A stretch of DNA of 63,814 nt, taken from an uncultured Bacteroides sp. (GTDB taxonomy: Bacteria > Bacteroidota > Bacteroidia > Bacteroidales > Bacteroidaceae). Below, piece after piece: positions 51,410 through 60,758 of this stretch (positions are counted from its first letter, which is position 1; every line of letters starts with the position of its first letter). A program made the position numbers and the translations under genes. The stretch is taken from positions 1-63,814 of the forward strand of contig CALUOT010000008.1 in the NCBI GenBank assembly GCA_944322355.1, given 5' to 3'. The notes below the pieces were generated by a model. It was not told the DNA's origin and did not search any database. It was given only the letters and a program-made list of their open reading frames with translations.

Positions 51410-53965
51410 ATGAGAAAGAAATTTTTGCTTTTACTGACATACATCGTATGCCAAATAGCCGTCTACGGACAAAATACCCTGATTAAGGGGAGTGTGACCG
51501 ATGCCAGTACGGGAGAGCCTTTGCCGTATGTATCCTTGATATTCAAAGGAACAACGATAGGTACCAGCACCGACGACTATGGGCGATTCTCACTCTCCAC
51601 TTCTGCTCCCGGAGATTCTCTGGAGATTTCCTATTTGGGATACGACACGCAGAAAGTGAAAATCAGACCCAACCGGGTGAATGATCTGGCCATCAAGCTC
51701 GTGCCCAGCGGTATTACGTTGACAGAGGTCACTATCCGTCCGGGAAAGGAGAAATATAGTCGTAAGGATAATCCTGCCGTTCGCTTTGTAAGGCAAGTCA
51801 TCGCTTTGCGTGAGCAGGGAGATCCGCGTGAGCAACCTTATTTTCAATATGACCGGTATGAGAAAATCGTCATTGCCCGCAATGATTACCAGCCCAAGCA
51901 ACGCAAAGACGGCAAGACCGGAAAGTTCGATTTCCTGAAAGAATTTGTCGATACGCTGGATGCGGGAACTACCATCCTTCCCATCTCGGAGAGAGAACGT
52001 ATAGAAACGGTCTACTTCCGCAAAGACCCCAAGTCGGAGAAACGGATGGTGCATGGGAGTCAGTCGGCAGGAGTGGATGAAGTCCTCTCCAAAGATGGGG
52101 TGCAACAATTCCTTGCTGAGGTATTCCGGGAGGTCGATATATTTCAGAATAATATCCCGCTGTTCCTGCAACGGTTTGTCAGCCCGTTGTCTTCCATCGG
52201 CCCCGGATTCTATAAGTATTATTTGCTCGATACGCTGAATGTAGAAGGGACACCTTGTGTCGACTTAGGCTTTGCTCCGTTCAATTCAGAATCGTTTGGT
52301 TTTACGGGCCATCTGTATGTTACGCTCGACTCTACTTACTTTGTGCGTCGTGCGATATTGAATATTCCTCAGGACATCAACCTGAACTTCATTTCCCGCA
52401 TGACCATAGACCAGACGTTCGAAAGGACGCGCGACAGTATCCGGCTCATCACCAAGGACGACATCAGTGTGAATTTCCAACTGAGTTCGAAGTCGAAGGG
52501 CCTTTATGCCCGGAGGTTGAATGTATATTCCAAGCACGACTTCGATCCGCCCCGCGAACGGGAGATGAAGATATTCGACCAAAGTGCTCCTGTTCTTACC
52601 GATGAGGATGCGCAAAGCCGTTCGGAACGTTTTTGGAATGACGTAAGGCCGCAGGAAGCGGAAAAGAAAAATAAGAATTCGGTGCAACAACTGATGGCCC
52701 GCCTTCGGTCTGTACCCGTTTTTGCTATCACGGAGAAAGTCGTAGCCACCGTGGTGTCAGGCTATATACCTACTCATAAGGAGCCTGCTAAGAACAAGTT
52801 CGACCTCGGGCCTATGAATTCCACCATCAACGGTAATGCCATTGAAGGAGCTCGCTTCCGTGTGGGAGGAGGTACCACTCCCGTATTTCATAAGAACCTT
52901 TTTCTGGGTGGATACTTGGCTTATGGTACGCGGGACGGTAAGTTGAAATATGATGCATACGCCGAGTACTCGTTCAATGACCGCAGGACATATCGGCTGG
53001 AATATCCCATACACTCTCTGCGATTCGAGTATATGTACGATATTAACAAGCTGGGGCAGAACTACATGTACACCAGTAAGGATAATATTATGTTAGCCAT
53101 TAAACGCAAGAAAGACACACGAGCCACTTACTTGCGGAAGGCTGAACTGACATACACACGCGAACATTATAATGGTTTGTCTTACTACGCCACTTTGCGG
53201 AATTTCCGTGAATATGCTACCCAATATGCCGCGTTCAACCGTATAGAGGCAGATGGGAGTCTGACTCCCGTGGACCATTACGACATGACGGCACTTGAAG
53301 TTAATCTGCGTTATGCCCGCAATGAGAAGTTCTACCAGACACATACCCAACGTATCCCTATTACTTTTGATGCGTTGGTGTTCAACCTTACCCATACAAT
53401 GGCCAAGAAAGGTTTGTTGGGTTCGTCTTTTAATTATCAGCGGACCGATGTGGGCATACAGAAACGCTTCTGGTTTTCGGCATTCGGATTTGTCGATCTT
53501 ATAGCTAAAGCTGGAAAGGTTTGGAATAAAGTGCCTTATCCGTTGCTCATCTTGCCCAATGCGAACTTGACCTACACCATTCAGCCGGAGTCGTATACCA
53601 ACATGAACGCCATGGAGTTCATCAACGACGAATATGCCTCGTGGGACTTGACTTACTACATGAACGGTACCCTCTTCAATCGTATCCCCCTCATCAAGAA
53701 GTTGCAATGGAGGGAAGTGTTTTGCTTCAGAGGATTATGGGGACATCTGACGGATAAGAACAATCCCTGGAAGAATGGCGAAGGGCTTTACCAGTTCCCC
53801 GACGGTTCCGGGACATTGGGCAAGGCGCCTTATATGGAGTTCAGTGTGGGGATCGAGAATATCTTCAAGATTCTGCGGCTTGACTACGTGTGGCGTCTGA
53901 ACTATCGGGACCGTCCCGACATCCAGAAGAGCGGCGTGCGTGCCACCATGAGCCTCTCCTTCTAA
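51410..53965 (+). CDS. DUF5686/carboxypeptidase-regulatory-like outer-membrane protein
   Basis: 851 residues with a signal peptide (LLLLTYIVCQIAVYGQ). Residues ~25-105 are a carboxypeptidase-regulatory-like fold (IKGSVTDASTGEPLPYVSLIFKG). The rest matches the DUF5686 type, with a long extracytoplasmic stretch and a C-terminal beta-barrel ending in LSF. Its function is not established. It is the last gene of the locus and could provide the outer-membrane step of export (inference). Confidence 0.8.
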   Translation: MRKKFLLLLTYIVCQIAVYGQNTLIKGSVTDASTGEPLPYVSLIFKGTTIGTSTDDYGRFSLSTSAPGDSLEISYLGYDTQKVKIRPNRVNDLAIKLVPSGITLTEVTIRPGKEKYSRKDNPAVRFVRQVIALREQGDPREQPYFQYDRYEKIVIARNDYQPKQRKDGKTGKFDFLKEFVDTLDAGTTILPISERERIETVYFRKDPKSEKRMVHGSQSAGVDEVLSKDGVQQFLAEVFREVDIFQNNIPLFLQRFVSPLSSIGPGFYKYYLLDTLNVEGTPCVDLGFAPFNSESFGFTGHLYVTLDSTYFVRRAILNIPQDINLNFISRMTIDQTFERTRDSIRLITKDDISVNFQLSSKSKGLYARRLNVYSKHDFDPPREREMKIFDQSAPVLTDEDAQSRSERFWNDVRPQEAEKKNKNSVQQLMARLRSVPVFAITEKVVATVVSGYIPTHKEPAKNKFDLGPMNSTINGNAIEGARFRVGGGTTPVFHKNLFLGGYLAYGTRDGKLKYDAYAEYSFNDRRTYRLEYPIHSLRFEYMYDINKLGQNYMYTSKDNIMLAIKRKKDTRATYLRKAELTYTREHYNGLSYYATLRNFREYATQYAAFNRIEADGSLTPVDHYDMTALEVNLRYARNEKFYQTHTQRIPITFDALVFNLTHTMAKKGLLGSSFNYQRTDVGIQKRFWFSAFGFVDLIAKAGKVWNKVPYPLLILPNANLTYTIQPESYTNMNAMEFINDEYASWDLTYYMNGTLFNRIPLIKKLQWREVFCFRGLWGHLTDKNNPWKNGEGLYQFPDGSGTLGKAPYMEFSVGIENIFKILRLDYVWRLNYRDRPDIQKSGVRATMSLSF

Positions 53966-53991
53966 AAAGAGGAGAGGGCACGCATGCCCCC

Positions 53992-54672
53992 TTACAAATC
54001 CCTCACTTTCCACACTTTATACGAGATGTCCTCATCGTAGACGTCGCTTCCGTCGATGCGCTTCACGGCACGCACCACCCGTATGGTGACGGGGAGAATC
54101 AGCACTTCGTAAGTAGACTTCAGTATAATCTGGATGACCATCATCAGCAGGAGTTCACGCCAGGCAATGACTCCGCCGAAAGCGATGGGGAAGAAGATGA
54201 ACGAATCGGCCGTTTCGCCTGCTACGGTGGAGAGGATGGCACGCAGGGCAAAGTGCCGCCCCCGGTTCAGCAATTTCATCCGGCTCATGACGTAAGCATT
54301 CAGAAACGACCCGACCAGAAAAGCCAACAGACTGGCCGCCACGATTCGGGGAGCCATGCCGAAAACGAAGTTGAAATGTTCTTCCCCCTCCCAAAAAGAG
54401 GCTGAGGGCAAAGCTACCGCTATCAAACCCACTCCCACCACGAAGAAGTTCATCAGGAATCCGCTCCAGATGATGAGCCGGGCTTTGCGGAAGCCCCAGA
54501 CTTCGGCGATACAGTCATTCAAGATGTAGGAGATGGGGAAGACCAGCAGTCCTGCCGTGACCGTCAGGCTACCTAACTGGATGACTTTTGTTTCGAGCAA
54601 ATTAGCAGTAATTAGGCAAACATTGAACAGAATGCCCATGAGCATAAACGATACCGATACTTTTTGATTCAT
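53992..54672 (-). CDS. Queuosine-precursor transporter (YhhQ family)
   Basis: 226 residues with six to seven hydrophobic segments. YhhQ/DUF165 pattern: NLLETKVIQLG, FPISYILNDCIAEVWGFRKARL, GETADSFIFFPIAFGG. It probably imports queuine or preQ precursors for tRNA modification. Converges on the DUF5686 gene (26-bp gap). No preQ1 riboswitch was identified in the leader. Confidence 0.88.
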   Translation of the reverse strand: MNQKVSVSFMLMGILFNVCLITANLLETKVIQLGSLTVTAGLLVFPISYILNDCIAEVWGFRKARLIIWSGFLMNFFVVGVGLIAVALPSASFWEGEEHFNFVFGMAPRIVAASLLAFLVGSFLNAYVMSRMKLLNRGRHFALRAILSTVAGETADSFIFFPIAFGGVIAWRELLLMMVIQIILKSTYEVLILPVTIRVVRAVKRIDGSDVYDEDISYKVWKVRDL

Positions 54673-54744
54673 ATTTCCTGTTTTTTACGTGGTTATCCTA
54701 GAATACACGGCCGTTGTCGGGACGGCATTTCACTAAATCGGACG

Positions 54745-54752
54745 CAAAGATA
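54745..54752 (-). promoter_or_regulatory. -7 box (TATCTTTG) of yhhQ-like gene
   Basis: Complement of CAAAGATA, 72 bp before the start. No spaced -33 TTTG. Confidence 0.5.
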
Positions 54753-54844
54753 ATGCTTGTAACTGGTATTCCTGCCATTTTGAACCTGTTTCTTGTACTG
54801 TAGGGGTCGAAATCCCGGTTTTAAGTGGCCGGTAAGTACATGTC

Positions 54845-54932
54845 CGTTTCTTTAAATGGGACGCCTCGTTTCTTTAAATGGTATGCTCCGTTTCATTTAA
54901 TGATATGCCTCGTGACAAACCTCCTTTTTTAT
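54845..54932. repeat. Tandem array J: 4 units, period 22 bp
   Basis: CGTTTCTTTAAATGG at 54845 and 54867, CGTTTCATTTAATG at 54889, a degenerate CGTGAC at 54911. Core contains TTTAAA, self-complementary. Confidence 0.85.
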
Positions 54933-54997
54933 CGGATAAGCGGAATGGTAATTGTTCTCAACAATTGGAGAGGCTGGAACGGATTCCCCTTTAGGAA

Positions 54998-55085
54998 GGT
55001 TACTACCCTAAGCCCCGAATGTTAGTAACCTAAGGGGTGAATGTTAGTAACCTTCGGACTCTATGTTACTAACATTCCCAGACCC
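54998..55085. repeat. Tandem array K: 4 units, period 22 bp
   Basis: GGTTACTACC at 54998, TGTTAGTAACC at 55020 and 55042, TGTTACTAAC at 55064. GTTAGTAAC is a palindrome around one base. Spacers resemble those of array A. Confidence 0.88.
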
Positions 55086-55147
55086 CCTCTCAGATGCCTT
55101 CTGGACGGGGTACTCCCAATCCCTTGAATTTGCTTGAAAAATGTTGA

Positions 55148-56884
55148 CTATTTCCGGTCGTCTTCGAAGCGGTAGAGTAAGATGGAATTTGATACTGTAC
55201 TGTATATAGCGTCAGAAGTAGGCCATATTTGGAATAAATCGGCGTATAGATTACGTGGTGTACCTAAATATTCCCATTTTGCATCCTTTTCATTAAGTGA
55301 GAGGCGAGCCATAGGATCTGAAATATAGAGGAATCCGTTTGCAATTTTCAAGTTTTGTATGTCGTTAAGGAGATAGGGCACTAATGATCCAATAGCTTGA
55401 GCTTCCCCACTTCCATCTGCATTGATTCGATAACACTGCCAATAATTGACCGCATGTCGACGTAAAAAATAGAAATATCCTTTATCTGTGTTTCCTAAAT
55501 AGACTCGATCGGTCAATTTATTGTAATGTAGTTGGCTAGTATTGTTATCTAAATGATAAACGAATAAATCTCTGTGGTCGATATTGACTAATAAATTGCG
55601 GCCACATTGCGCTATCTTGGCGTAGGAAGGTGCAGGAAAATGGGTGAGTATCTCCCAGCGTTCTTCTATCTGTCGAAAACGCAATAAAAAGAATTCCACT
55701 TTGTTTTTTCCACTTTGGGTTTTCACGGGGGCATTCACGCTAATATATACATCATCTTCAGTTGCATAAATATCTGTACATTTACTTTGTGGATTGAATT
55801 TACCCCAATCGACACTATCAGGATAAGCAATCTTCCAGCTTTTTTGATCCCCTCCAGTAAGAGAAAAACGATGTAATGTTTGGGAATTGCAAATATAGCC
55901 CCATTTATCTTCAATGTATATCTCCTGATAGGAATAAGGAAGGGAACCAATCGGTTTCCATGGAAAGGAAAATGTTATAGGCAATGTGTTGGAATATAAT
56001 CTATTAAGTCCATTTCCATAGAAAAGAGTGAGATTAGTTTGTTCGGCAATAAGTGGAAATATAATTTTATTCTTTGCATATAATGAGTAATGAGAATCAT
56101 TCATAGATGAATAAAGTCCATATTGTTCATCTGTAATAGCATCCTCAATGACAACTTCTACTTCTTCTCCTACACGTGGAGATGGAGGGATAAGTTTTGC
56201 TAAATGTGCTCCTTCTACTTTCAGAGGAGTATCAAATCGGAAATATTGTTGGTCTATTTTAAGATATATCGGCGTTTCTCCAATTTGGTTGCATTGGTAA
56301 CCAAATTTCAATTGAGTGGAAGAAGCTTCTATTAACCAACTATTAAACCAAGCTGGTGCAATCCAAGAAGTGTCTTTTCCTAAATAAAATACGTGCTCAT
56401 TTAATGGGAAGTTTTTACCATCTACTACAATGGTTCCAGTCATACCGTTATCTATAGGAAGTATTTTCATGGATGTTATTGTGGTGGATGCTTTACCTCC
56501 TGCTGTAAACGAAACCGAGGGGCTTCGGTAAAGTCCTCTGTCAAGTCGGGCGTATGCATATGCTTCACATGATGCTTCGTCAGCCATATAACTGTCCACA
56601 CGATAAATGAAAGAGGTGGTATTATTTTCTAATTTCAATGTATCAATTCGTATTATGTTATTTCTCCATGGAAATGAAACTGTACGTTTGAGTATGAAAC
56701 CTCGTTCGAGAATTTGTTGTCCTCCGGTTTGTAGTTCACCCGATAAATCAATTCCTTCATTATCGACTTTGGCATTAACAGTCATTTGAACATCATAATA
56801 TGTGGGTAATTCTGTTTCTTGTACACATCCTGTGAGGAATATACTTAATATAATAAGATTGAATAAGTATCTTTTATGATTCAT
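55148..56884 (-). CDS. Lipoprotein of unknown function (IPT/TIG-like plus propeller-like part)
   Basis: 578 residues, lipoprotein signal (FNLIILSIFLTGCVQE, Cys20). The first half has repeats of about 90 residues resembling IPT/TIG or fibronectin-like domains; the second half (from about 320) has blade-like segments (WGYICNSQTLHRFSLTGG, RNLLVNIDHRDLFVYHL, WQCYRINADGSGEAQ, FLYISDPMARL) suggesting a beta-propeller. AT-rich compared with neighbours. Pairs with the beta-barrel gene 13 bp upstream. No family name I can support; surface-exposed role likely. Confidence 0.7.
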   Translation of the reverse strand: MNHKRYLFNLIILSIFLTGCVQETELPTYYDVQMTVNAKVDNEGIDLSGELQTGGQQILERGFILKRTVSFPWRNNIIRIDTLKLENNTTSFIYRVDSYMADEASCEAYAYARLDRGLYRSPSVSFTAGGKASTTITSMKILPIDNGMTGTIVVDGKNFPLNEHVFYLGKDTSWIAPAWFNSWLIEASSTQLKFGYQCNQIGETPIYLKIDQQYFRFDTPLKVEGAHLAKLIPPSPRVGEEVEVVIEDAITDEQYGLYSSMNDSHYSLYAKNKIIFPLIAEQTNLTLFYGNGLNRLYSNTLPITFSFPWKPIGSLPYSYQEIYIEDKWGYICNSQTLHRFSLTGGDQKSWKIAYPDSVDWGKFNPQSKCTDIYATEDDVYISVNAPVKTQSGKNKVEFFLLRFRQIEERWEILTHFPAPSYAKIAQCGRNLLVNIDHRDLFVYHLDNNTSQLHYNKLTDRVYLGNTDKGYFYFLRRHAVNYWQCYRINADGSGEAQAIGSLVPYLLNDIQNLKIANGFLYISDPMARLSLNEKDAKWEYLGTPRNLYADLFQIWPTSDAIYSTVSNSILLYRFEDDRK

Positions 56885-56896
56885 AAAATAACTGAT

Positions 56897-58099
56897 TTAT
56901 AAATTATACGAAAGTGTGAGATACCAGCCCGATGTGCGGAAATAGCGAGTATCGTCTTTTAAGTCTTTTAAATAGCGGATATCTAAAAAGAGAGAATGAG
57001 AATGTTGCACTTTCCATTCTACTCCTATCGCTGTACTAAATGCCGGTATGAAACCTTTTAATTCTTCTTTTTCTGAAGGTGAATGTATTACATAACCATT
57101 TTCATCGGTTATATCATTATGTAACTTTATGTCTCCGGCAAGAGCAATGTTTAGTACCGGACCAGCCTGGATATAAGGTATAAAATTTCCATGTATTGGT
57201 ACTAAAGTATAACGGAAAGAAAATGGTATATAAAGCATTGTGCGATTATAAGCCATATCAGTTCCAAGGCCGGGAGCTCCCCATATCATAGCCGATACTT
57301 TTGAGAAAGTAACTTCCGTATGGACTGAGAAACCACGTTGTCCTAAAGGTACATTGGCAAAAGCACCGGCATACCATTGAGTTTGTCGACCAATATCGGA
57401 GGATAGTATTTGGCCAAGGTCATCATCCCATGTCAGTTCCACCGAAGGAAACCCGATTCCTGCCAATACACCCCAGCGAAAGCGGGGAAGATAATTCAGA
57501 TTGCCACTGGAGCAGATGCGATGGCGACGCTTGTAAGAGGTAGGTGTGGGCTTCATGCGGCGGATGTAGCGTTGCAGGCGTTTGTCGGATTGGGCGACGG
57601 GGAATTTCAATAGATAATCCGTTAAGGCGCTTTGTACGTTGCTGGTCGAGTCGGTCACGGCCAAAGGAAGCAGTTCGCCTTCGCCAAAACGGTAGTAGTA
57701 ATGTTTTTGTTTCTGAGGGTCGATGAAGCGGTAGATGGCCAGGCGGTCTTCGGGTTGGAAGAATACCCGAGGCAGGAAGACTGGTTGCTCCTTACCTTCC
57801 CAACGGAGGGTGAACGAGCGATAGTCGGTGCCATCTTCGCGGAAGAAAGAAATCTCTTTTGGCGTGAAAGCGACTTTCTTTGACGGAGTCAGTTCCACTT
57901 CAAGGAGGTATTGACGCTTTTCCGGTGAAGCGGGAATGAACTTTTTGCCGATGAGCAAGGTGTCTTTCCCGGTCAGGGTGTCTCGCATCAATAAAGCACT
58001 CTTTTTCTGGGCGAAGAGGGGACATACCATGCCTGTCAGGCATATCCCAAGGATGCATCGTAAACCGACGGAAGTGAGAATAGCAAAAACTCGGTCCAT
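56897..58099 (-). CDS. Outer-membrane beta-barrel protein
   Basis: 400 residues from the ATG at 58099, chosen because it opens a signal peptide (LRCILGICLTGMVCPLFAQ); earlier in-frame ATGs at 58207 and 58159 give an implausible N-terminus. The C-terminal ~200 residues form an OmpA-like or PorT-like eight-stranded barrel (WGVLAGIGFPSVELTW, WYAGAFANVPLGQRGFS, YIPFSFRYTLVPIHG, ending SGWYLTLSYNL). A soluble N-terminal part precedes it. First gene of a two-gene unit with the lipoprotein; together they may form a surface complex (inference). Confidence 0.77.
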   Translation of the reverse strand: MDRVFAILTSVGLRCILGICLTGMVCPLFAQKKSALLMRDTLTGKDTLLIGKKFIPASPEKRQYLLEVELTPSKKVAFTPKEISFFREDGTDYRSFTLRWEGKEQPVFLPRVFFQPEDRLAIYRFIDPQKQKHYYYRFGEGELLPLAVTDSTSNVQSALTDYLLKFPVAQSDKRLQRYIRRMKPTPTSYKRRHRICSSGNLNYLPRFRWGVLAGIGFPSVELTWDDDLGQILSSDIGRQTQWYAGAFANVPLGQRGFSVHTEVTFSKVSAMIWGAPGLGTDMAYNRTMLYIPFSFRYTLVPIHGNFIPYIQAGPVLNIALAGDIKLHNDITDENGYVIHSPSEKEELKGFIPAFSTAIGVEWKVQHSHSLFLDIRYLKDLKDDTRYFRTSGWYLTLSYNL

Positions 58100-58128
58100 A
58101 AATGGTAAAAGATTTAAGTTTATGATGA

Positions 58129-58136
58129 CAAATATA
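58129..58136 (-). promoter_or_regulatory. -7 box (TATATTTG) of barrel-lipoprotein unit
   Basis: Complement of CAAATATA, 29 bp before the start. Confidence 0.45.
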
Positions 58137-58333
58137 GTAAATCTGTCGATAGAAACCATGTTTTCTCCGATAAATATGTCGGAAGAGGATAAGCTGATGA
58201 CATGCAATCGTTTGCACCGGGTTCTGCTTTAAATACTTCTTGCCTGGCGGGAAGGATAACGGCGTTTGCGCTATTTTTGCGAATAATTCATAAAGGCTTC
58301 CGTCATTGCAAGGGGAAAATGGCAATAATTGGT

Positions 58334-58341
58334 TACCTTTG
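58334..58341 (+). promoter_or_regulatory. -7 box (TACCTTTG) before lacI-type gene
   Basis: Fits TAnnTTTG, 13 bp before the start; a second candidate, TATTTTTG, lies at 58272-58279. Confidence 0.45.
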
Positions 58342-58354
58342 GCTGGAAAATTGA

Positions 58355-59365
58355 ATGACCATGAATAAACCGCAGATTACGATTAAGGACATTGCACGGG
58401 CACTGAATGTGGCTACGTCTACCGTGTCGAGGGCGTTGAAGGACAGTCCCGACATCAGTAAGGAGACGCGCGACCTGGTGCATGAGTATGCCAAGGCTCA
58501 TAACTACAAGCCCAATGTCCAAGCCATCAACCTGAGAGCCGGACGGACCAATACCATCGGCGTCATTGTCCCGCAGATGATTCACCATTTCTTTTCGTGT
58601 GTGCTGAGCGGCATCGAACAAGCAGCGGCCAAGGCCGGATATAACATCCTGGTGGCGCAGAGCAACGAGTCATACGAGCAGGAAGTGAAGATTACCCGTT
58701 CGTTCTTGGCGGCACGAGTATGTGGCGTCATCGCTTCGCTGGCCAAGAACACGTCGCACTATGAGCATTACCAGGAATTGCTGGACAACAACATACCTAT
58801 CGTTTTTTATGACCGCATCTGTACGGGGGTGCAGACCGAGCGCGTGGTGGTGGACGACTATGCTGGCTCGTTCACGGCCGTGGAGTATATGATTCAGACG
58901 GGATGCAAGCGCATCTACTTCTATGGAGCAGACCCGCATCTGGAGATTACGAAGAACCGGCGCAATGGTTATCTGGACGCCATGAAGAAGTATAAGATGC
59001 CCGTGGACGACAGCATGATGCGCCTTTGCGACACCCGCGAACAGGCCATCGCCATTACGCCCGACCTGCTGGAGATGCCCAATCGTCCGGACGGCTTCTT
59101 TGCCATCAATGACGAGACGGCGGCAGGCATCCTCTACGCTTGCAAGGTCATGGGGCTGAGGGTACCGGAAGAGGTGTCCATCTGCGGCTTTACCAACGGG
59201 ATGATTGCCCAGAACACCGACCCCAAGCTGACCACCGTGGAGCAACATGGCGAGGAGGTGGGGCGGAGTGCCTTCGAGATTCTGTCCGAGAAGCTGGACG
59301 GGACGGAGAAGAGCCCCAATAAGATCGTGCGTACCAACCTGGTGGTGCGAGGAACAACGAAATAA
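58355..59365 (+). CDS. LacI-family transcriptional regulator of sugar locus
   Basis: 336 residues (start 58355, or Met3 at 58361). N-terminal helix-turn-helix ITIKDIARALNVATSTVSRALKDSPDIS with the hinge region INLRAGRTNTIGVIVPQM, then a periplasmic-binding-like effector domain (GFFAINDETAAGILYACKVMGLRVPEEVSICGF). Directly upstream of an MFS sugar transporter (31-bp gap) and the GH65 gene, so it probably responds to a disaccharide or its product. Effector not known. Confidence 0.93.
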   Translation: MTMNKPQITIKDIARALNVATSTVSRALKDSPDISKETRDLVHEYAKAHNYKPNVQAINLRAGRTNTIGVIVPQMIHHFFSCVLSGIEQAAAKAGYNILVAQSNESYEQEVKITRSFLAARVCGVIASLAKNTSHYEHYQELLDNNIPIVFYDRICTGVQTERVVVDDYAGSFTAVEYMIQTGCKRIYFYGADPHLEITKNRRNGYLDAMKKYKMPVDDSMMRLCDTREQAIAITPDLLEMPNRPDGFFAINDETAAGILYACKVMGLRVPEEVSICGFTNGMIAQNTDPKLTTVEQHGEEVGRSAFEILSEKLDGTEKSPNKIVRTNLVVRGTTK

Positions 59366-59396
59366 GAGAAACTAAGAAAAAAGATAGAACCTTATC

Positions 59397-60758
59397 ATGA
59401 AGACAAAGCCTGATTTAAGTTTTTGGAAGCTGTGGAACATCAGCTTCGGTTTCTTCGGCGTACAGATAGCTTACGCCTTGCAGAGCGCCAACATCAGCCG
59501 CATCTTTGCCACGCTGGGCGCCGACCCTCACAGTTTGAGTTACTTCTGGATATTGCCACCCTTGGCGGGCATCCTCGTGCAGCCTCTCGTCGGAGCCGCC
59601 AGCGACAAGACGTGGACACGCTTCGGGCGGCGAATCCCTTACCTGTTTATCGGTTCGCTCATCGCCGTGCTGGTGATGTGCCTGCTGCCTAATGCCGGAA
59701 GTTTCGGCATGAGTGTGAGTACGGCCATGGTCTTCGGCTTGTTCGCACTGATGTTTCTGGATACGTCCATCAACATGGCTATGCAGCCTTTCAAGATGAT
59801 GGTGGGCGACATGGTGAACGAAAAGCAGAAAGGCTTGGCCTACTCCATACAGAGCTTCCTGTGCAACGCCGGCAGTCTGGTGGGCTATCTGTTCCCCTTC
59901 ATTTTCGCCTGGATAGGCATCCGCAACACGGCCCCGCAAGGCGTCATCCCCGACTCGGTGATTTACTCCTTCTACATCGGCGCCGCCATCCTCATCCTGT
60001 GCGTCATCTACACCTCCGTCAAGGTGAAGGAAATGCCGCCCAAGGAGTATGCCGAATACCACGGTATCAGCGAAGCGGAAGAGAAAGAGAAGGTCAACAT
60101 GTTCCGCCTGCTGGTGAAGGCGCCCAAAGCCTTCTGGACCGTGGGCCTGGTACAGTTCTTCTGCTGGTTCGCCTTCATGTTCATGTGGACCTACACCAAC
60201 GGAAGCATCGCCGCCAACGTGTTCGGCGCTCCCACCACCGAGACGCTGGTCGAGGGCGTGAAGCATGTCGTGCTGGACACCACCAGTCCCCAGTATCAAG
60301 CCGCTGCCAACTGGGTGGGCGTGCTCTTTGCCGTGCAGGCCATCGGCTCCGTGCTCTGGGCCGTCTGCATCCCCTTGTTCAAGAACCGCAAGCTGGTCTA
60401 CTCCCTCAGCCTCGTGCTGGGCGGCATCGGCTTCATCTCCACCTACTTCATCCACAACCAGTACGTGTTGTTCCTCTCGTTCGTCCTCATCGGATGCGCC
60501 TGGGCAGCGATGTTGGCACTGCCTTTCACCATCCTGACCAACTCGCTTAGCGGCAGTCACATGGGGACGTACCTGGGCCTGTTCAACGGCACCATCTGCG
60601 TGCCTCAGATCGTAGCCGCCGCCCTGGGCGGAAGCATCCTCGCCCTCTACACGCCCGAAGGCTGTCTGCCGCCCGAAGTCTACATGCTGGTCACGGCCGG
60701 CGTGATGCTCCTCATCGGCGCCTGCTGCGTCGGCATCATCCAGGAGAAGAAGGACTGA
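59397..60758 (+). CDS. MFS sugar transporter (SLC45/maltose-type)
   Basis: 453 residues, 12 membrane segments. N-terminal FWKLWNISFGFFGVQIAYALQSANISRIF, then PPLAGILVQPLVGAASDKTWTRFGRRIPY: this pattern is typical of the SLC45-like sugar:cation symporters of Bacteroidota. With the GH65 phosphorylase downstream it probably brings maltose or another alpha-disaccharide into the cytoplasm. Array L separates it from the GH65 gene. Confidence 0.9.
   Translation: MKTKPDLSFWKLWNISFGFFGVQIAYALQSANISRIFATLGADPHSLSYFWILPPLAGILVQPLVGAASDKTWTRFGRRIPYLFIGSLIAVLVMCLLPNAGSFGMSVSTAMVFGLFALMFLDTSINMAMQPFKMMVGDMVNEKQKGLAYSIQSFLCNAGSLVGYLFPFIFAWIGIRNTAPQGVIPDSVIYSFYIGAAILILCVIYTSVKVKEMPPKEYAEYHGISEAEEKEKVNMFRLLVKAPKAFWTVGLVQFFCWFAFMFMWTYTNGSIAANVFGAPTTETLVEGVKHVVLDTTSPQYQAAANWVGVLFAVQAIGSVLWAVCIPLFKNRKLVYSLSLVLGGIGFISTYFIHNQYVLFLSFVLIGCAWAAMLALPFTILTNSLSGSHMGTYLGLFNGTICVPQIVAAALGGSILALYTPEGCLPPEVYMLVTAGVMLLIGACCVGIIQEKKD

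Larger units (their letters stand above)
54673..55147. other. Gap with two different arrays (J and K)
   Basis: 475 bp between two minus-strand genes. Contains a yhhQ promoter box, array J (54845-54932) and array K (54998-55085). The only gap here with two unrelated arrays in one intergenic stretch. A 66-codon frame at 54825-55025 crosses both arrays and is not credible as a gene. Confidence 0.75.

Noticed and set aside
54673-54745. preQ1 riboswitch upstream of the YhhQ gene
   Set aside because: A GATAACC word resembles part of a preQ1-II element, but the stems and the rest of the consensus are absent.
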